From Candidatus Falkowella caecavicola (GTDB lineage Bacteria; Bacillota; Clostridia; Oscillospirales; Ruminococcaceae): a stretch of DNA of 36,122 nt. The DNA is taken from positions 1 to 36,122 of the forward strand of contig CAJFUK010000025.1 of NCBI GenBank assembly GCA_904420125.1. Direction: 5' to 3'. The notes under the pieces were generated by a model, which worked only from the letters and a program-made list of their open reading frames with translations, was not told where the DNA came from and made no database searches. The position numbers were made by a program, and so were the translations under genes. How positions within the stretch are numbered: the stretch's first letter is position 1; each line of letters opens with the position of its first letter. Of the stretch, positions 32,881-36,122 are shown piece by piece.

Positions 32881-33711
32881 ATGGATAATTTCTTTTCTAT
32901 CGGAGAGGTGTCAAGATATCAGAATATATCCAAACAGACTCTGATTTTTTACGATAAAATCGGATTGTTTTGTCCTGCCTATGTTGATCCCAAAAACGGT
33001 TACCGTTATTATAGTTCCAATCAGATTGATTATCTGGATACCATCCTGATTATGAAAAAAATCGGATTCTCCCTGCATGAAATCCGGGATCATATGCAGC
33101 ATTACAATATCGACAGCAGTCTGGTCGTTTTGAGGAAACAGCTCACTGTCATTGATCGCCAGATTCAGGAACTGCGTTTGATTCGAAGCCGATTGCTGCA
33201 TCGCTGTGCGCAGATGGAAAGCGCTAAAATATATAAGGAAAAAGAAAATACAGTTGTATTAGAAAATTTAGATCCCCAATATATCCTGTTTCGAGAGGTG
33301 GAAAAGCCATATCGTTTACGAGAAATCAGCATTGCGACTAAAAAATGTTTTGCCGATTCTTTTCAGAAGGAATTACCGATATTTTTCCAATGCGGCGTAA
33401 TCGTACCTCTCCGGCATATTAAAGAAGGTCGTTATACGGAAGCCACCGCAGCATTCCTTCCCATTGAAAAAACAGACAAGGTCAGCAATATCAGGCAGCT
33501 TCCCGCAGGAAAGTGTGCCAGCATTTACCACATTGGAGATTATTTGTCCATCGGCCGTTCCTATCAAAAACTTTTGGAGTATTGTAAATCCAATTCTCTC
33601 GAAATTGTATCAGATTCTTATGAATTTTGTATCAACGACTATATCACTACCTATGATGAAAATGAGTACATCACCAAAATCCTGTTTTATGTCAAACAGC
33701 AGGGAGATTAA
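32881..33711 (+). CDS. MerR family transcriptional regulator with GyrI-like effector domain
   Basis: A 276-aa activator/repressor. The N-terminal winged HTH (FSIGEVSRYQNISKQTLIFYDKIGLFCPAYV, followed by NGYRYY) is followed by a helical dimerisation segment (about 75-115) and a C-terminal GyrI/BmrR-type small-molecule domain (about 130-272). The start is ATG 32881 with AAGGGGA upstream. It probably controls the divergent yitT-like gene through the 19-bp-spacer promoter and may repress itself. It is the same length as the MerR protein at 35043 and similar in layout, so they are paralogues. The inducing molecule is unknown. Confidence 0.88.
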   Translation: MDNFFSIGEVSRYQNISKQTLIFYDKIGLFCPAYVDPKNGYRYYSSNQIDYLDTILIMKKIGFSLHEIRDHMQHYNIDSSLVVLRKQLTVIDRQIQELRLIRSRLLHRCAQMESAKIYKEKENTVVLENLDPQYILFREVEKPYRLREISIATKKCFADSFQKELPIFFQCGVIVPLRHIKEGRYTEATAAFLPIEKTDKVSNIRQLPAGKCASIYHIGDYLSIGRSYQKLLEYCKSNSLEIVSDSYEFCINDYITTYDENEYITKILFYVKQQGD

Positions 33712-33821
33712 ATTCTGGTAAAGCGGGGGATAAAATTGATGACGGCTTAAGCCGTATGGTTATGACCCAGGCTCATACAGAAATGATCAATTGCAGGGCC
33801 AGGATTATTTATGATAAAAAG

Positions 33822-33860
33822 ACCGGCAAGAAATCCTAAAGAGGATTTCTTGCCGGTTTT
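33822..33860. terminator. Bidirectional terminator between merR and the dehydrogenase gene
   Basis: ACCGGCAAGAAATCC (33822-33836) pairs perfectly with 33843-33857 around TAAAGA. TTTTG follows on the plus strand and CTTTTT on the minus strand. It serves the convergent genes ending at 33711 and 33900. The 110 nt between 33712 and the terminator hold nothing recognisable. Confidence 0.88.
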
Positions 33861-33899
33861 GATATAATCTGAAACAACGAATATACCATAAAGATGGTT

Positions 33900-34937
33900 T
33901 TATTTCAAATACATATGCATAGGCCAGGTCAGGTATTCCACATCGTCCAGCTTTTCAGCAGTAATATATCCTGCCGGGGCATTTAAAATGGTGGGAATCC
34001 GGTTGACCAGTGTCGCACAGGTGTGTTCAGGGGTGGCGGGTTTTACAACATGAAATTCCGTATTGGGCTCCCCGATAATTTTCCAGTCGCACATGTCGCC
34101 ATCATCCGGACCGTAAACTTTTCCGATACACTGGGTTTCGATCACAATTCCCTGGAAGGTTTCAGTGGTCACTACAGCGCTCATGCCAATGCAATTCCCT
34201 TTTTTAATGGTTTCACCTGTTGTTCCGCACCACAAATCGGTGTCATAGAAATACGGTACGCATTTCTGGCTGATGGATTTAATCGTAAGTCCCAATTTGT
34301 TGGCCAGCGCCTCGTTGGAATTCCAAACATAAGCAGGCTCAACCGTTTCAGGATGAGCAAGCTGCGCTTCAAATTCCTCCGGCGTCAGGCCCACACCATG
34401 CGCTTTGGCCAGTGCCAGGCCATAGTCTTCTACGTTATAGCTGACAGCGCCCTCAATCTTTTGGATGTTATGTACACCGCCGGCGACTGTGCCAATCATA
34501 TTTACCCAGTAAATATCCTGCATGCCGGTACCGGTAATGGTACAATTGTTTTCTTTGGCCAGCCTGTCCAGACGGTTGGTAATGGAAGCCGCAGTCGTCC
34601 AGGGATAAATTGCTTCCTCACAGGTAGTCACTACATTGATACCGCGGGAAAGGCAACGCTCAAAATGAGGCAATACATCACTCATAAAGCTGAACAGCGT
34701 CACAACAGCAATATCTGCGTCGCATTCGTCTAACACAGCGTCAGCATCAGAGCGGATAGGCACATTTAGTTTCACACCCAAGCCTGCGTAATCACCGACA
34801 TCCATTCCCACAATTTCTGGGTTTGTGTCGATAGCTCCTACGATTTCCGCACCTTTTTCGTATAGATAGCGAAGAATATACTTGCTCATCTTTCCGCAGC
34901 CGTACTGTACAACGCGAATTTTTTCAAGATTGATCAT
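33900..34937 (-). CDS. NAD(P)-dependent dehydrogenase, 2,4-diaminopentanoate dehydrogenase-like (dihydrodipicolinate reductase family)
   Basis: A 345-aa oxidoreductase. The N-terminal Rossmann fold has [17 protein letters not shown] (residues 9-25) and [14 protein letters not shown]. The middle segment [12 protein letters not shown] and the later [13 protein letters not shown] are typical of the amine/diaminopentanoate dehydrogenase branch of the DapB-like superfamily. The ornithine pathway enzyme 2,4-diaminopentanoate dehydrogenase belongs here, but no other gene of that pathway (OrtAB, ornithine racemase or aminomutase) is in the window, so the substrate is only a guess. It is expressed from a 19-bp-spacer promoter downstream of a MerR gene on the same strand. 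Confidence 0.68.
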   Translation of the reverse strand: MINLEKIRVVQYGCGKMSKYILRYLYEKGAEIVGAIDTNPEIVGMDVGDYAGLGVKLNVPIRSDADAVLDECDADIAVVTLFSFMSDVLPHFERCLSRGINVVTTCEEAIYPWTTAASITNRLDRLAKENNCTITGTGMQDIYWVNMIGTVAGGVHNIQKIEGAVSYNVEDYGLALAKAHGVGLTPEEFEAQLAHPETVEPAYVWNSNEALANKLGLTIKSISQKCVPYFYDTDLWCGTTGETIKKGNCIGMSAVVTTETFQGIVIETQCIGKVYGPDDGDMCDWKIIGEPNTEFHVVKPATPEHTCATLVNRIPTILNAPAGYITAEKLDDVEYLTWPMHMYLK

Positions 34938-34994
34938 AAAAACTACCTACCTTTCATTTGTATGGATTGAATCGGAATTATTATCCATGAATAA

Positions 34995-35025
34995 ATTATA
35001 AAGGCTGTCACAGGTATAAGGTCAA
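34995..35025 (-). promoter_or_regulatory. MerR-type promoter of the dehydrogenase gene
   Basis: On the minus strand TTGACC (35025-35020) and a perfect TATAAT (35000-34995) are exactly 19 bp apart. The dyad CTGTCACAG (35005-35013) is centred 1 bp from the middle of the spacer. This is the classic geometry of a MerR-activated promoter. Confidence 0.78.
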
Positions 35026-35042
35026 GAGTTTTTTGATATTTT

Positions 35043-35873
35043 TTAACGGAACCTGACAGGAACCTGCAAACGCAGGTAGAGTCCGCGGGAATTTGCTTTT
35101 GTCACCGGAATATCTGCGATGGATTCGCACAGGTAATCCCCGCATACTTGATAACCTATTTCCTGAATATATTTCAGCAGCCGCGAGATGTACTCCTTCT
35201 CCTTATAAAAATCGTCGCAGTAAATGCAGGCATAGTTTCCAGCCGGGATGATCGTAATCAGTTCTTCCGGCACAAACTCCCGATCGACAAATACGAAAAC
35301 CTTGGTAGAATAGAGGTGCAATGACAAAAAGTTCTCTTTGCTTAAAATCGTTCCGGCATTACAAAAATAAATTTGCGGCAATTTGTCTTTGACCAGGTTG
35401 TCCTGTAAATTCCGAAGGGAGTTTTCGTAACGCTCTACATCGTAGTCATAAAAATTGACACCGGTATCTACCACATACATTTGACGCGACCCGATATATT
35501 CCATTTGTAAAGTCCCGTCCGGAGGAGCAGAACGATATCTGGAAAAGCTCTCTATTGTTCGCTCTAAAGCGCGGCGCTGGCATTTCAGTAACCGGATCTC
35601 TTCTTCCGTCTGATGCTGTTTTTCCCGCAGGGCAGATTCTATCTGTGATAAATCCTTTTGCTCTAATTGGTATTTGATCTCTTTGAGCGAAATGCCGAGA
35701 CTTTTCATATATTGTATGATATCCAGCAAGGCGCTCTGCTGAATATCATAGTAACGATATCCATTTTCTCCTCGACCGTTTGGGGAAAACAGACCGATCC
35801 TGTCGTACAGCCGCAAAGTTTGTTCCGATACATGGTTTAATTTCGCCATTTGTCCGATTGTTAATCGCTGCAT
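35043..35873 (-). CDS. MerR family transcriptional regulator with GyrI-like effector domain
   Basis: A 276-aa regulator with HTH (LTIGQMAKLNHVSEQTLRLYDRIGLF, then NGYRYYD), a helical linker with many charged residues (about 72-115), and an effector-binding domain to the end. The minus-strand start is ATG 35871-35873 with GGGAGGA about 7 nt upstream. The dehydrogenase gene lies directly downstream on the same strand, behind its own 19-bp-spacer promoter, which this protein is the obvious candidate to control. It is paralogous to the MerR protein at 32881. Confidence 0.88.
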   Translation of the reverse strand: MQRLTIGQMAKLNHVSEQTLRLYDRIGLFSPNGRGENGYRYYDIQQSALLDIIQYMKSLGISLKEIKYQLEQKDLSQIESALREKQHQTEEEIRLLKCQRRALERTIESFSRYRSAPPDGTLQMEYIGSRQMYVVDTGVNFYDYDVERYENSLRNLQDNLVKDKLPQIYFCNAGTILSKENFLSLHLYSTKVFVFVDREFVPEELITIIPAGNYACIYCDDFYKEKEYISRLLKYIQEIGYQVCGDYLCESIADIPVTKANSRGLYLRLQVPVRFR

Positions 35874-35896
35874 CTGTGCATCCTCCCTTCCTAAAC

Positions 35897-35925
35897 ATTA
35901 TACTGGAAATAAGGTTTTGGTGTAA
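35897..35925 (-). promoter_or_regulatory. Sigma-A promoter of the second merR gene
   Basis: On the minus strand TTACAC (35925-35920) and TATAAT (35902-35897) with a normal 17-bp spacer, so it needs no MerR-type distortion. Confidence 0.65.
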
Positions 35926-35986
35926 TCTTTTCAATGAATAACAGGTCAAAAAGTTCTGCCCCTCAAAATCAGGGTTTAGAAGAAAT

Positions 35987-36122
35987 AAAGGAGCAAACCA
36001 TGGTTCTGGGATAGGTCATCGAGTGGTGAGGAAACAAAAGGGGCAGACCGTGGTTCTGGGATAGATGATCGAGTGGTGAGGAAAACAAAGGGGCAGACCG
36101 TGGTTCTGGGATAGATGATCGA
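35987..36122. repeat. 50-bp tandem repeat reaching the window edge
   Basis: TGGTTCTGGGATAG recurs at 36001, 36051 and 36101, an exact 50-nt period. Units 36001-36050 and 36051-36100 differ at only 4 of 50 positions, and 36101-36122 repeats the second unit without change. The 20 nt before 36001 are a degenerate lead-in. The period is not a multiple of three and stops occur, so coding is unlikely. The array continues beyond the window. Confidence 0.93.

Noticed and set aside
33900-34937. Complete ornithine fermentation locus
   Set aside because: Only the dehydrogenase-like gene is present; no thiolase (OrtAB), aminomutase or racemase gene was found nearby.
35987-36122. CRISPR array
   Set aside because: The whole 50-nt unit is conserved with no unique spacers, and no cas genes are in the window.

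Overview
The window looks like chromosomal DNA of an endospore-forming anaerobic Firmicute, most likely class Clostridia. The main reasons are spoIVA and a SipL-like DUF3794/LysM gene (a clostridial spore-coat partner), purine-rich Shine-Dalgarno sites, sigma-A promoters with 17-nt spacers, several UUG starts, and families typical of gut Clostridia (BceRSAB-like module, DUF4190 zinc-ribbon proteins, MerR/GyrI-like regulators, Aquifex-type aconitase). No prophage, insertion sequence, rRNA or tRNA gene was recognised.

Layout. 1-84 is the tail of a gene entering from the left. 257-1507 is a secreted, wall-anchored alpha/alpha-toroid (prenyltransferase-like repeat) protein. 2060-6307 is a four-gene spermidine/putrescine ABC operon (potA-potB-potC-potD), preceded by a long structured leader and closed by a terminator. 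6507-7430 holds two tandem zinc-ribbon membrane proteins, ended by a 25-bp perfect bidirectional terminator. 7511-9606 (minus) is a glycolipid-type glycosyltransferase and an LPG-synthase-TM membrane protein with overlapping ends. 10004-14542 is a BceRS two-component system followed by a BceAB transporter, with a BceR-type operator between them. 14666-17710 (minus) is sipL-spoIVA in one apparent operon. 17949-19310 is a MATE exporter, 19442-19666 a small zinc-ribbon protein, and 19851-21785 an aconitase. 22072-24942 is a lipoprotein/permease/ATPase uptake system of the TrpXYZ-like class. 25100-26867 is dapF and a methyltransferase. 27024-30422 is gltX and glnS. 30490-31572 is an ApbE lipoprotein. 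32147-35873 holds two MerR-family regulators, each next to a promoter with a 19-bp spacer: one drives a YitT-like membrane protein, the other a 2,4-diaminopentanoate dehydrogenase-like enzyme. The right edge runs into a 50-bp tandem repeat.

The most interesting non-coding signal is the potA leader (about 1920-2059). Two long-range helices (12 bp and 7 bp) enclose a small hairpin, and a sequence in that hairpin is complementary to the potA Shine-Dalgarno site. This is the layout of a translational RNA switch, and I cannot match it to a known family. Others worth checking are the sipL-spoIVA adjacency, the two MerR-type promoters, a 28-bp perfect inverted repeat after apbE, a four-copy 9-nt repeat at the predicted transcript start of the uptake-system lipoprotein, and mutually exclusive inverted repeats in front of sipL.

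All functional calls come from reading the protein and DNA sequence; no database search was possible.
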